A stretch of DNA of 64,000 bases. Source: Polytrichum commune. Lineage: Eukaryota; Streptophyta; Polytrichopsida; Polytrichales; Polytrichaceae. Both the position numbers and the translations under genes were made by a program. The notes beneath the pieces were generated by a model, which saw only the letters and a list, made by a program, of their open reading frames with translations, had not been told where the DNA came from and did not search any database. Positions 36,100 through 47,320 of the stretch are shown here, piece after piece. The stretch covers positions 61,408,533 to 61,472,532 of the forward strand of contig OX485804.1 in assembly GCA_950295325.1 (NCBI GenBank), read 5' to 3'. The first letter of the stretch is position 1, and the number at the start of each line of letters is the position of its first letter.

Positions 36100-36830
36100 A
36101 AGTTGTAAGTTAGGACGGAGAACCTTGTACGTTCACTCACATGTCATGTAGTAGCAATTTATAGATGTTATAAATTGGAGAGGAGAAACCCTATACGTTA
36201 ATGCACATGGTCTATAACAAAAATTTAGGAAGGCTAGAAGTCAGGAGGAGAACGCACAGGGTTTATAAGAGCAACTTAGGAGGCGAGAAGTTGGGAGGTA
36301 AAACCCTGTACGTTAACGCACAGGATTTATAAGAGCAACTTAGGAGGCAAAAAGTTGGGAGGCGAAACCCTGTGCGTTAACGCACAGGGTTTATAAGAGC
36401 AACTTAAGAGACGAGAAGTTGGGAGGCGAAACCATGTGCGTTAACGCACAGGGTTTATAAGAGCAACTTAAGAGGCGAGAAGTTGGGAGGTGAAACCCTG
36501 AACGTTAACGCAAAGGGTTTATAAGAGCAACTTAGGAGGCAAAAAGTTGGAAGGTGAAACCCTGTGCGTTAACGCACATGATTTATAACAGCAACTTAGG
36601 AAGGCCAAAGTTGGGAGGAGAAACCTTGTGCGTTAACGCATAGGGTTTGTAGGAGCAACTTAATAAGGCCAAAAGTTGGGAGGAGAAACCCTGTGCGTTA
36701 ACGCACAGGGTTTATAAGCGCAACTTAGGAAGGCCAAAGTTGGGAGGCGAAAACCTGTGCGTTAACGCACACGGTTAGTAAGAGCAATTTAGGAAGGCCA
36801 AAAGTTGGGAGGTAAAACGACTAGGAGAGC
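36100..36830. repeat. Intronic palindrome array (core GCGTTAACGC), element 2 intron 1
   Basis: About ten units of 60-65 bp carry AAGTTGGGAGGCGAAACC and a perfect palindrome CTGTGCGTTAACGCACAG or a variant, followed by GGTTTATAAGAGCAACTTA. Copies are near 36,190 (degraded), 36,310, 36,370, 36,434, 36,497, 36,560, 36,624, 36,690 and 36,754. The palindrome is better conserved than the spacer. Further palindromes with the same core are at 37,257-37,280 and 37,801-37,822. Confidence 0.85.
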
Positions 36831-37240
36831 CTAAAATTAAAACAAATATCTATTGTATGAATTTAAATCGATGTTCAGAACATAGGAGGAAGAAAACTAT
36901 TCAAAACGAGGTTAGAATGCAAGAAATGACAAATATGACTACTCAAGTACTCATGCAATACGTTATAGGAGCTAGAAAATGACACAAAATAGCATAAATT
37001 TTTTTTTGCCCCGAAACCCAAAATCTACGAGGTGGCCCAAAACAAGGAAATAGATAGAAGAATGAGAAAATAAAATCATTTCAAACCAAAACAAAATATC
37101 AGAAGAATTTGTAGCTATGGAAATTTAGATAATATAGCATATTTTTGTTTTTTTTTTGGACCCCATTAGCATTTTTTCCAGATTTTACAAGTTTTGGCAA
37201 ATGTACGAATTCCAGACTAAATTCACGTCTCAGCATTTTT
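36830..37240. other. Intronic AT-rich stretch
   Basis: No repeat unit, coding signal or known element is seen in this part of intron 1. Confidence 0.4.
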
Positions 37241-37840
37241 CAAATTCACGTCTCGGCCCTGTGCGTTAACGCACAGGGTCTATGTGCTAAAGCACAGGCC
37301 TTATGCGCTAACGCACAGGGTGTATGCGGTAACGCATAGTGGCTACGAAGAGCCACGCTAAATATGGCTGCAGGGACAAGTAATATAAATTGCCACAACC
37401 CCAAAGCATTCAGTCTTTTTTTCTCTCCTCCGTCGGACATGAGTTCATCGCTGCAAGCTCTCTTATGTACAGGTGCAGTACAAGGTTTGTTTGCACTTTC
37501 GTGGTGACTGGGTAATTGCGCATAATCAGGCGTAAATTACGGACAGTTTGGGTCGAACGACCCAAACTGTAAGCATGGTTTGGGTGGATCGACCCAAATT
37601 GTGTGCCTAGTTTGGGTCGGTCGACCCAAACTGTGTGCCTAGTTTGGGTCGGTCGACCCAAACTGTGTGCCTAGTTTGGGTCGGTCGACCCAAACTGTCT
37701 ACCTAGTTTGGGTCGAACGACCCAAACTGTGAGCATGGTTTGGGTCGTTCTACCCAAACCTCGCGTCCAAATTTGTTAGACCTGTAGTTGGACGCACAGA
37801 CCCTGTGCGTTAACGCACAGGGTCTGGCCTTGTAGTTTTG
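37240..37840. repeat. Mixed palindrome cluster next to the gypsy insertion
   Basis: Several GTGCGTTAACGCAC-type units (37,257-37,340 and 37,801-37,822) are mixed with six GGGTCGNNCGACCC-type units in GTTTGGGTCG/CGACCCAAAC arms (37,550-37,760). The second type is the one also present in the transposase intron of the same element. No coding signal is credible here. Confidence 0.8.
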
Positions 37841-37852
37841 GGGTGAGCGGCC

Positions 37853-40110
37853 TGTGAGGCCAAACCCCCCACCCTTAAGCGTCCGTAGTCCGAGTAGTGG
37901 GTTTGGGCTCACATTCCTCCGCGGTATTGGATTTGGACTTGGATGAGTCCATAGTGCAAGGTTCACCCTTCAAGTGGTCTTGGATTTAACTGGAATTTCA
38001 CTTTTAACAACTCGATGTACAATTTCAATACGTATGTGGAGAATGCACAAGTTAACTATGTTATTTTAACCTCCTTATGCTCGGGTGTTATTTTGTCTTT
38101 GTTTGCTTCTAACGTCCATCCGGCCGCTTTAGCTACACAAGCCCTTAAGGATATCCCTCTCCTAAATGGAGTCCGTGCCGTTGACTCTATACTACCACTT
38201 GAACTATCACTTGTGTATTCCGTATCGCTACTATAAGAGGTCTCACTTGGTGTCTCCATACCGTACATAAGCCTTTAAGTATTAAGAAATACTTATGTGA
38301 CTTATGTCAATCTCTCCCTCGCACCTTTGGTCTTTGCTTCCTTTGTCTTGCCATCGCGAGAGTGCTCCACATTCTCCATTAATTTGTGCACGTGGTTTAT
38401 TTTTAAAGAGAGGATGCAAGTGTTAAAAAAAAACACTATTCTCTATAGTCAATCTCAAATACATTTACTTGTGAAAGCCACACATAACACTAACTAGCAT
38501 AATGTAACTAACTACTTGTCTATGAGCTAATTAGGTAGGCTATCTACTAAGCTCCTTCATGAACCCATCTCTTTACTTTCTAATTACATAAACCTAGCTC
38601 CTTCATAAACCCAGCTCCTTCATAAACCCAGCTTCTTAGCTTCTAACTAAACAAACCCAGCTCCTTCATAAACCCAGCTCCTTCATGAACCCAGCTCCTT
38701 AGCTTCTAACTAAACAAACCCAGGTCCTTCATAAACCCAGCTCTTTACTTTCTAACTAAACAAACCCAGGTCCTTCATAAACCCAGCTCTTTACTTTCTA
38801 ACTAAACAAACCCAGGTCCTTCATAAACCCAGCTCTTTACTTTCTAACTAAACAAACCCAGCTTCTTCATAAACCCAGCTCCTTCATAAACCCACAACTT
38901 TGTAGTTGTAATTCCCAACTACCTCACTAATTATTCAAGCCCTTAACTAATCTTCCTACCTAATTTCCCTAATTCTACTAACAACCCCTTTCTAATCACA
39001 CAATTCTTCTCTAATCCTAAAATCCTAAAATCCTAGAGAGGAGAGGGGGAGAGAGAATTTCCTAACTTCACTAAGACTAACTAATCCACACAAGTATATT
39101 TTTGCACTCATCACAACATCAAGTGCTCAACTCTTAAACATGGAACTTGCAACCACGTGTATTCAAAACATGAACTTTAAGTACCACAAATTGGAATCAT
39201 GAATTAACTTTAAAATCCTTCACGTCAACACTAATTCTACCAAGAGGTCAAGCCCTCTTCAAGGCTAACAAGCCTTGGCTCTCAAACTAAAAACTAAGCA
39301 CACACATGTGCTCCAATATGGCTTCCCACACCCACACTTATAACTCGTGGGGTGCCTTGGAGCACAAAGGAAAGAGAGGATGAGTGAGGGAAGAATGAGG
39401 GATTATATAGTAAGCTTGAGGGGGTGAGCACCCTCAAGGCTCACGATAAGCCCTTGAGATTTCCTCCTACTTAGTAGGCGCCAATCCTATCTTCTAAGTC
39501 TTCCTCCCTCAAATGATCAACAAGGATCCTAATTCGAATATTTAACTAGCCTTGGCTTTCTACCTACCACACTTTACCAAACTTGGGATGCTTCAACCCA
39601 AACTTAGCCTCCTTCGCTTTCCGCCGCCATAACTTTCTCCCCTTACTTTCCCAAATCGTCGCTCACCACTTAATTCAAACCACGATGCTTAACTCGTGAT
39701 TTGATTGGTGCTTTGAGAATTTGCTTATCCTCCACCTTGCATTCTTCCTTGGGCCTTCCCCATTAAGTGGCCATGATGAGGTGGTCCACTTGTGCGCTCC
39801 ATGTGTTCCTTCATTCATCCCAATTCGAATGCACTTGCCTCTTGAGTCACTTTGGTTGTCTCCATCCATTTGTACTAGCCTACTCACTAACTACTCAATC
39901 CAAGTTCTCCTTACCTATCCTCATTCACTCAAATCCTTCCGAAGGTAAAAACACAATAACAACTCACATCCTAGCCTCTTACAACATGGTACTTCTAAGA
40001 CTAACATTTCACTCTTTTTATATTTTTGTGAAGTAACATGCTACTTCAAAGTGCATCAACTAACGTTTCAAGGGTCTAAGACTAAATGTGGGCACCCTTT
40101 TGGGCTCACA
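37853..40110 (-). repeat. 3' LTR of the intact gypsy element
   Basis: It runs from TGTGAGGCCAAACCCC to GGGCTCACA on the plus strand. It contains a minisatellite of CCCAGCTCCTTCATAAAC-type units at about 38,590-38,885. Confidence 0.93.
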
Positions 40111-40171
40111 TAATTGGCGACCATCGGGGGATGAATCCAAACATCTCTTGCTCCAAGGGTAAGTTGCCTAG

Positions 40172-43100
40172 TCAAGCTCGGTACTCCTTACATCTACTTC
40201 CCGATGTACGGGTAGGAAAGAGCTCACCATTCAACGTTTCCAATTGAATTGAATTATTAGGAAAGACCTCATAGACAAGGTAAGGTCCTAACCATACCGC
40301 ATTGAATTTCGCCGGAAATTCAAGCTTTCGTGCGTCTTGAATCATGACCATCATTCCCGGTGTTAGGGCCCTTCTCTTATGTCGTTTGTCGAAAGTAATC
40401 TTTCTCCTTCTTTGGATTGCCTCAATATGTTGAGCCGCCATTCTCCTCCCTTCGTCAAGTGCTTCCAAATCGGTTAGTCGATTTCGTAAGGATTGACTTT
40501 CGGTAAGTCTCGTACTCACGGCCACCCTAAGTGACTCGACTTCATATTCGATTGGTAGTGTCGCTTCAAGACCATAGACTAAGGAAAATGGTGTAGCACG
40601 CGTAGTTACCTTATAGGTTGTACGGTATGCCCAAAGTGCCGCCGTTAGTTTCGTATCCCAATCCCGCTTCGAGTCTATAACCGTCTTGCGTAGTATACTC
40701 ACCAAAATTCCGTTAACCCTTTCCGTTTGTCCATTGGTTTGTGGGTGGTAGGGAGTAGTCTTCCGGTGATCAATTTTAAATTTCTCTGTCATCTCTCGAA
40801 TCAAGTCATTCAAAAAGTGAGTACCCCTATCGCTTACTAGGATCTTCGGCACCCCGAACCGCGAAATTATGTTTTCGTACATAAATGTTGCCGCGTGTTC
40901 CGCCGTGTCGGTCTTCACCGCTTTGGCTTCCGCCCACTTGGTGAGGTACTCGGTTGCCACCACAATATATTTCATTCCTTTTGAAGATTGGGGATGGACC
41001 TCACCCACATAGTCGATGCCCCATTTTTCGAAAGGAATTAAGGGTAATGATACATGTAAAGGCATCTCCATTCTAAGGTCGTCTCGGGCATACCGTTGGC
41101 AAGCGTCGCATTTCCTTACATAGTCATGGGCGTCCTTAAATAGTGTAGGCCAAAAGTAGCCCGCTCTAAGTATTTTTTGCCCGGTGAGTTGACCCGAGAA
41201 GTGACCGCCGCAAGCGCTATCGTGGCAAGCGATTAAAATCGCTTCAACCTCCGTTTTTGACACGCATCGTCGTAAAATACCATCGGACCCCCTTCTAAAC
41301 AACCTATGGCCCACTACAACAAATTGCCTACTATTTACCCTCACCTTCCTTCTCTCTTCTTTTGTCCACTCTTTGGGCAACTTGTGGGTTGTTAGAAATT
41401 CCACTATGCCCGCATACCACTCCGGTGTAGAAGTGACCACAAAGAGGCTATCATCTACTAACATATCATTTACCGGATTTTTTCCTATCTCCTCCGACAA
41501 CCTAGACAAGTGGTCCGCTTGTAAATGCATACGACCCGGTTTATATTCCACCGTGTAGTCGAATTCTTCTAATAACAAAACCCACCTAGCTAACCTACCA
41601 CTTAACTCCGCCTTGTTAATTAGATACTTGATAGCCATGTGGTCAACAAAAAATACAACCGGGTTGCACATGAGGTAATGCCTAAACTTTTTAACGGAAA
41701 ACACCATGGCTAGGCACTCCCTCTCCGTTGTAGAGTAGTTTCTTTCGGCGGGGGTCAATTGCGTACTCGCATAAGCTATAGGTTGATCCTTCTCTTTTTC
41801 TCCCGTTGCTTGACAAAGCGCACTCCCTATTGCCACATTACTAGCATCACAATAGACGTGAAAAGGTTTACCCCAATTGGGTGGTATCAACACCGGATAG
41901 GTGCTCAACCTATCCCGCAATTCCTCAAAGGCTTTTTGACAAGCATCCGTCCACTCGAATTTGACATCCTTTTTGAGCAAATGGGTAATGGGCACCGCTA
42001 TCTTTGAAAAATTAGGAATAAGTTCCCGGTACCATCCCACATGTCCTAACAACTTAGAGATCCCCTTGGAATTGGTTGGAGTTGCCAAGTCGCTTATGGC
42101 CGCAATCTTATCCGGATCGGGTTCTCTACCTTTCTCACTAACAACATAACCCAACAACACTCCCTTATTCACTCCCAAAAATGTCTTATCCGGGTTCAAT
42201 GCTAACCTCATCTTCCTACACCTAACCAATGCCTCCCTAACACAATGTAGGTGATCATCCACATTACTTTGTGTGCTAAAATCGTCCACAAAGACGGTCA
42301 TGGATTTGAACAACAAGTCGGTGAAGATATACATTACTAATCGTTGGAAAGTAGCCGGGGCATTACATAACCCAAATGGCATCACTACCCACACAAAAGT
42401 ACCCCAAGGTGTAGTAAAAGCCGTTTTATGGATATCTTGGAGGGCTATGGAAATTTGATTATAACCCGCATACCCATCCATAAAGGTATATCGCGAATGA
42501 CCTCCAACCTCCTCAAGCAACAAGGTGATAAAAGGTAAGGGGAAGTGATCCTTTTGTGTGCACGAATTCAATTTCCTATAGTCGACACAAACCCTTAATT
42601 TCCCATTTTTTTTCTTTACTAAGACCATAGGAGAAACCCAATCCGTGATTTCCACCGGCTTGATAAACCCGGCCTTCAATAACCTTTCCAATTCCGCTTT
42701 CACCAACAATTGCAATTGAGGATTCATCCTCCTCTCCTTTTGTCTAATTGGCCTCGCCCCCGGAATTAAAGGAATCCGGTGCTCTACCATTTCCCTAGGA
42801 ATTCCCTTAAGCTCATCGTAGGACCATGCAAAAGTATCACTAAACTCATCCACCAAATTGCTATACTCCCTAACCTCTTTCTCCCCCAATTTGGAGCCCA
42901 TCTTCATTTGTCGGGTTTTTCCATTCTTTAATTTCACATCCACGTACCGCCAATCCGCTTCCGACACATGTGCTTGTTCCTCTTTGTTCCGATACCAATC
43001 GGAAGGCACATTGGGGTAATCTTTCACATCTTGACCTACAACTATCCCCGTAGACGTGGTCTTGAAATGTAAAGGCTCCTCCAATTTCGATGACTCAATA

Positions 43101-46100
43101 ATCACATCCTCCTCTTGAGTCCCATCTACATGAATTAAACTAACCTCACCCTCTTCCACGTCATCTACCCAAGGTGTTAACCCACCGCTAACCCACTCTT
43201 CCTCGGTGAGCACCTCACATGGCTCCAACAATGAGCCCTCTCCTAAACTAACACTAGGAAATTCACTCCCTAAGCCTACTTGGTGAAATGTAACCATTAC
43301 ATCAACCTCGGACTCGGGGTACTCCCTTAGCCATTGGGCATAATCCCCATTATCCCCATAATTGTAAAAATTAGGACCTAGACTTCCCGAGCCCGAATCT
43401 ATAACAACCCTTTGACCTTCGGGATGGACGACTCCCACCAATGCCTTGCCAATCTCATTCTCGTTTAAGTCATCAATTTCCGTCTCCAATGGCAAATACA
43501 TCTCCTTCTTCATCCATCCTTCTAATGAACCAATGGACACTATGACCCTATTACCCTCCGGACCATAAGTGATGGATGGTTTAGGTCCACCCCAATTGAC
43601 CATAGCATTCGCCATCCGCAACCAAGGCCTACCTAGCAAAATGGGGAAGGTGTCCTTGTTGGAGTGCATTTTAATGACATGGAAGGTGACCAAGTACTCC
43701 TCACCTCCCGTAGTCATTCTACAATCCTTGATCATCCCCAAAGGCGTAGTCGAACTTTGATTTGCCATATTTATGACCAAAGGTGAAGGCCCCGTGAGTC
43801 CAAGTCCCAATTTTTTCATAGTATCCTCCGGTAGTATATTTAGACTACTCCCTCCGTCGACTAGCACATTAGGAACCACCTTATCTACTATAACAACTTC
43901 TATTTCTATAGCTTTCACGTCTCTTCCACCTTGTGATTGGATCCTAGCGGCTATTTTAGCTTTCACCTTCCTCATCCTCTTGTGTACCGGCATTCCCTCC
44001 TTTAATGTTTTCCTTGCCGTGGGTGAAATTTCCAATAGTTGGCCGAAAGTAATATCCGCCTTGAGTGTACTAAGGTCCGCCCACAAGTCGTACCCGGTAG
44101 ATCTTTCCACCTTAGAATTACCCACTACGTCGAATTCGTCTACGGGAACCCCCGGTCCTTCCCATTCACCCACATCGCTATTATCCAAGTCATGTACCGC
44201 ATTAGTCCTCTCCCTATCTTGTAAAATTATATTTTCCCTCTCCACATCCTTAGTAGCTCTTCTAGCTACCCTATCCAACTCGGAGAGATTAATCTCTTCA
44301 TCCGAAGAGTAATTTCCTTGCTCTCCTATTCCTACCTCCAACGGGGCATCCCCTCTCCTAGCCCTAGTAGTTACCGCTAGTGCAGGTGCTTCTTCAACCA
44401 CACCCTTACCCTTCACTAACTCATATGTAATAGCATTGGTGTGAGGAGGCCATTGACTTTGCTCCTCTCCAATTCTCGTTGGGAGAGGAAGCATGTCATC
44501 ACATGTGGCCTCCAACACTCCATCCATGAACCTAACATCTTGGGAGTTAGATGGTCCCGGATCCGTTGGAGGCGCTTGTCTCCCGTTACTACCATTAGGT
44601 GGAACTCCTTGTCTATTTTGTATTGGAATGTAACCGGTTGTAGTTTGCAAGCCCGCCGGTGGATGAAAAGTTTGCCTAGCATTACTATGGTCATAGTATA
44701 AGTTAGGTGGCCTAAGTTCATTGGCCGGTACTCCTTGTGGCCTAGCGCCTCGCATATTATCCCTTGCTTGTTGTTGTGGATTAGCCACCGGGTAAGGGAC
44801 ATTAATTATTTTGTCCGGTTGGCGACACGTATCCGAGGGATGACTTCCTCCACAATTGCTACAATTAAACTCTTGACCTTCGGACCAACATTGTCCTTGA
44901 GCGTGCCACCTTCCACAAAAGGGATGAAATTCCTTCTTCTCTAAATTTTGGCCACCTTGCCCTCTAGGTTGTGGTCCTCTATTGCTTCCATTTCCATAGT
45001 GAGGTGGCGCTTGACCTCGTTGATTTTGTTGAGGTGGGTTACCGTTTCCTCTTTGGTCACGGTTTTGTCCACTTCTACAAAATTGACGCGTGTGGCCCGG
45101 TTGGCCACATTGGACACACCATAATCCGGAAGAATGCCTACCCGACTCAACCGGGGGTGGAGGCCCCGGTTGTTGACTCCGGATCATTAATGACATTTGA
45201 TCCGTGAGGCTTTGCATTTGTTTTATCATAGCCTCTTGGAATCCTAGTTGGCTAGCACCTAGTCTTCTCTCAACTTCCTCCAAGTGTGGATCCGTTCTAG
45301 GGGCCGGTAGTGCCAAAAGAGGTGCCGGTTCCCTAACCGCTAAAGGTCGGGGACCGGTGTCCACAATGGCATATGGAATTTGGTTCTCATACTTAGCGGG
45401 TTCTACCGCTACCACCCTAGGGCGTATGGGGATGAATTGTGGGATCAATTCATCCTCCCTTCTCCATAGCCTTTCGTGATCTTTATCCAAGTTTTCAATA
45501 TCTCTAGCCGCACGCTTGGCATCCGCCAAGGTCAAGGGATTCCTTTCTAGAACACCCCTAATAGTTCCGGACTTAAAAAACCCTTGAATGAAAAATTGCT
45601 TTAGCGTGTCGTCGTTGAGCATGGTACCCACAAATCTAGTGCACACTAAATCAAACCTCCTAATGTAAGCCGAAATTTCTTCCTCCCTTCCTTGCTTCAA
45701 TGACGACAATGCCCTTAATGCGGTACTTTGACCCACTTCCGGCCTAAATTCGTTAAGAAACTCCCTTTGTAATTGTTCCCATCCCCTAAAATGTCCCTCG
45801 GCATGATCCCGATACCATTCATAGGCTTCCCCCTCTAGAGTGGTAGGAAACCACACTAACCAATAACCCGGGTCGGTTATGAGGAAGCTAGCCAACCGTT
45901 CGATATACCGTTCCATGTGCCGAGAGGGGTCCTCATCCTTGGTCCCATAAAATTTAGGGAGATGAGATGGCATATCCATCGCCGCTAAATTTTGTGGAAC
46001 CACAATTGGTAGGCCTCTTGGCCTAACCAATGGGTCTATTGGAGGTATAGGAGGTATGGGCGGAATTGGGGGTATGGGTGGTGGATCCATCCCCCGTTCC

Positions 46101-46411
46101 TCGGCCATGGTGACCGGTGAACTATTCAACAATCCCCTATCAACTTCTACCGGGAATTCTTCTCTAAGTGTGTAATTTTCCGAAGAAGTTTCACCACTCA
46201 ATTTGGAGGGAGTGATCTCCTCTTCAAGTTGAGCTCCAAGTTCTAAGGTGTCTAGAATTGACCTAGTCCTAGGTTCGACGTTCAAACAACTCTCTATTCT
46301 AACATTATCTTGTTCTAATCTATCACTGATTTTAGAGGACCGCCTCTTTCGAGTAGATTTCTCTAGTCCTACTATCAAACTTGGTTTTTGTGAGCGAGTC
46401 CTACCTTGCAT
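40172..46411 (-). CDS. Gag-pol polyprotein of the gypsy retrotransposon
   Basis: A single uninterrupted frame of 2,079 codons. Approximate residue positions: retrotransposon gag domain 150-290 (PKFYGTKDEDPSRHMERYIE); a CCHC knuckle near 435 (CVQCGQPGHTRQFC) with a second Cys/His cluster (CSNCGGSHPSDTC) after it; an aspartic protease-like site near 850 with LVDGGSSLNIL (Asp-Gly-Gly rather than the usual Asp-Thr/Ser-Gly); reverse transcriptase 1240-1420 with PFGLCNAPATFQ and VFVDDF; RNase H from about 1515 (VYCDASNVAIG); integrase with the HHCC finger near 1733-1772 and core residues near 1801, 1861 and 1899 (SDRGTHF; HPQTNGQTERVNG). Domain order RT-RNase H-IN is that of Ty3/gypsy. It makes the particle and enzymes for cytoplasmic reverse transcription and nuclear integration. 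Confidence 0.95.
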   Translation of the reverse strand: MQGRTRSQKPSLIVGLEKSTRKRRSSKISDRLEQDNVRIESCLNVEPRTRSILDTLELGAQLEEEITPSKLSGETSSENYTLREEFPVEVDRGLLNSSPVTMAEERGMDPPPIPPIPPIPPIPPIDPLVRPRGLPIVVPQNLAAMDMPSHLPKFYGTKDEDPSRHMERYIERLASFLITDPGYWLVWFPTTLEGEAYEWYRDHAEGHFRGWEQLQREFLNEFRPEVGQSTALRALSSLKQGREEEISAYIRRFDLVCTRFVGTMLNDDTLKQFFIQGFFKSGTIRGVLERNPLTLADAKRAARDIENLDKDHERLWRREDELIPQFIPIRPRVVAVEPAKYENQIPYAIVDTGPRPLAVREPAPLLALPAPRTDPHLEEVERRLGASQLGFQEAMIKQMQSLTDQMSLMIRSQQPGPPPPVESGRHSSGLWCVQCGQPGHTRQFCRSGQNRDQRGNGNPPQQNQRGQAPPHYGNGSNRGPQPRGQGGQNLEKKEFHPFCGRWHAQGQCWSEGQEFNCSNCGGSHPSDTCRQPDKIINVPYPVANPQQQARDNMRGARPQGVPANELRPPNLYYDHSNARQTFHPPAGLQTTTGYIPIQNRQGVPPNGSNGRQAPPTDPGPSNSQDVRFMDGVLEATCDDMLPLPTRIGEEQSQWPPHTNAITYELVKGKGVVEEAPALAVTTRARRGDAPLEVGIGEQGNYSSDEEINLSELDRVARRATKDVERENIILQDRERTNAVHDLDNSDVGEWEGPGVPVDEFDVVGNSKVERSTGYDLWADLSTLKADITFGQLLEISPTARKTLKEGMPVHKRMRKVKAKIAARIQSQGGRDVKAIEIEVVIVDKVVPNVLVDGGSSLNILPEDTMKKLGLGLTGPSPLVINMANQSSTTPLGMIKDCRMTTGGEEYLVTFHVIKMHSNKDTFPILLGRPWLRMANAMVNWGGPKPSITYGPEGNRVIVSIGSLEGWMKKEMYLPLETEIDDLNENEIGKALVGVVHPEGQRVVIDSGSGSLGPNFYNYGDNGDYAQWLREYPESEVDVMVTFHQVGLGSEFPSVSLGEGSLLEPCEVLTEEEWVSGGLTPWVDDVEEGEVSLIHVDGTQEEDVIIESSKLEEPLHFKTTSTGIVVGQDVKDYPNVPSDWYRNKEEQAHVSEADWRYVDVKLKNGKTRQMKMGSKLGEKEVREYSNLVDEFSDTFAWSYDELKGIPREMVEHRIPLIPGARPIRQKERRMNPQLQLLVKAELERLLKAGFIKPVEITDWVSPMVLVKKKNGKLRVCVDYRKLNSCTQKDHFPLPFITLLLEEVGGHSRYTFMDGYAGYNQISIALQDIHKTAFTTPWGTFVWVVMPFGLCNAPATFQRLVMYIFTDLLFKSMTVFVDDFSTQSNVDDHLHCVREALVRCRKMRLALNPDKTFLGVNKGVLLGYVVSEKGREPDPDKIAAISDLATPTNSKGISKLLGHVGWYRELIPNFSKIAVPITHLLKKDVKFEWTDACQKAFEELRDRLSTYPVLIPPNWGKPFHVYCDASNVAIGSALCQATGEKEKDQPIAYASTQLTPAERNYSTTERECLAMVFSVKKFRHYLMCNPVVFFVDHMAIKYLINKAELSGRLARWVLLLEEFDYTVEYKPGRMHLQADHLSRLSEEIGKNPVNDMLVDDSLFVVTSTPEWYAGIVEFLTTHKLPKEWTKEERRKVRVNSRQFVVVGHRLFRRGSDGILRRCVSKTEVEAILIACHDSACGGHFSGQLTGQKILRAGYFWPTLFKDAHDYVRKCDACQRYARDDLRMEMPLHVSLPLIPFEKWGIDYVGEVHPQSSKGMKYIVVATEYLTKWAEAKAVKTDTAEHAATFMYENIISRFGVPKILVSDRGTHFLNDLIREMTEKFKIDHRKTTPYHPQTNGQTERVNGILVSILRKTVIDSKRDWDTKLTAALWAYRTTYKVTTRATPFSLVYGLEATLPIEYEVESLRVAVSTRLTESQSLRNRLTDLEALDEGRRMAAQHIEAIQRRRKITFDKRHKRRALTPGMMVMIQDARKLEFPAKFNAVWLGPYLVYEVFPNNSIQLETLNGELFPTRTSGSRCKEYRA

Positions 46412-47320
46412 TCCATAAGAATCGATCGACCCTCAATTGACCACACATAATCCTAGCAATTCCCCTCTTAATATTTTCACTTGTCTTGGTGTGGTTATAA
46501 TTTTTTTAGGAGGTGAGGAAAAGAACCTGCAAGCCCACTTAGGTGAAAGAATCCCAATAGGGGATAGGCATGTTCATGTTAATTTTTTGGTTAAGTCGGA
46601 GCATCACCTCCGCACCTTCCCGCAAATTAACACTCACCACAATACCGATTGTGAGGGGGTGACCTTCCGAATAGATTATGTTAAAAGTCGAGGCTTCACC
46701 CTTCAACTTCTCACACCATCCACAATTCGGGAATTACCCTCTACAACGGATAACAACAATCACGAGTACAAAAGGCATTCCTTAATTAGTTAATGAGTTC
46801 ACTTTGAAGAAATAGACATACCTTGAGCAATCGCATCCCCCTGTGAGTTAGCACTCCCCTCAATCGTGACTCAATGTAACAACACCATAAACTTTGTGAA
46901 ATATTAATTTAATCTAGAGCATGAAATGACAACTCCCAAAACTTTGAGACTCACCCCGAGGTGAGTGTCAAAGTTCAATGTCCTAAGGTGAATTTACCCT
47001 CTAATGTTTTAATGAGCTACTCGGTTATAGGTTCCTTTTAAGTTCTTAGCAAATCCCCAAAAAGGTTGAGGACGTACCTTCGCCGCGCTCCTTCCTCAAA
47101 AATGAATTTGCGTAATTGACAATGCAATTCATTCCAAGGAATAGTTGAAATACAATGAATTCAAATGTAACCCAAAAAGAGAATACTTACCGAGTTTCGG
47201 GTGCTCCTTCCCTTCTCTCAAGTTTGTGTCTCCAATTTTTCCTAGTTGCCTCCAAGTCTCCTAGTTGCCTCCAAGTCTTGTAACTACCTTCCGCTTCGCT
47301 CCCGGCGGACGCACCAATTA
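46412..47320 (-). other. 5' leader of the gypsy element
   Basis: This is the untranslated leader between primer-binding site and gag. It contains no supported gene; an open plus-strand frame at 46,437-46,793 has no recognisable domain. Confidence 0.6.

Noticed and set aside
36100-36830. Possible CRISPR-like array (regular repeats and spacers)
   Set aside because: The units are tandem repeats in which both palindrome and spacer are conserved; the context is a plant intron.
43773-44312. 179-codon plus-strand frame
   Set aside because: It is antisense to the gag-pol frame, whose domains are clear, and has no motif of its own.
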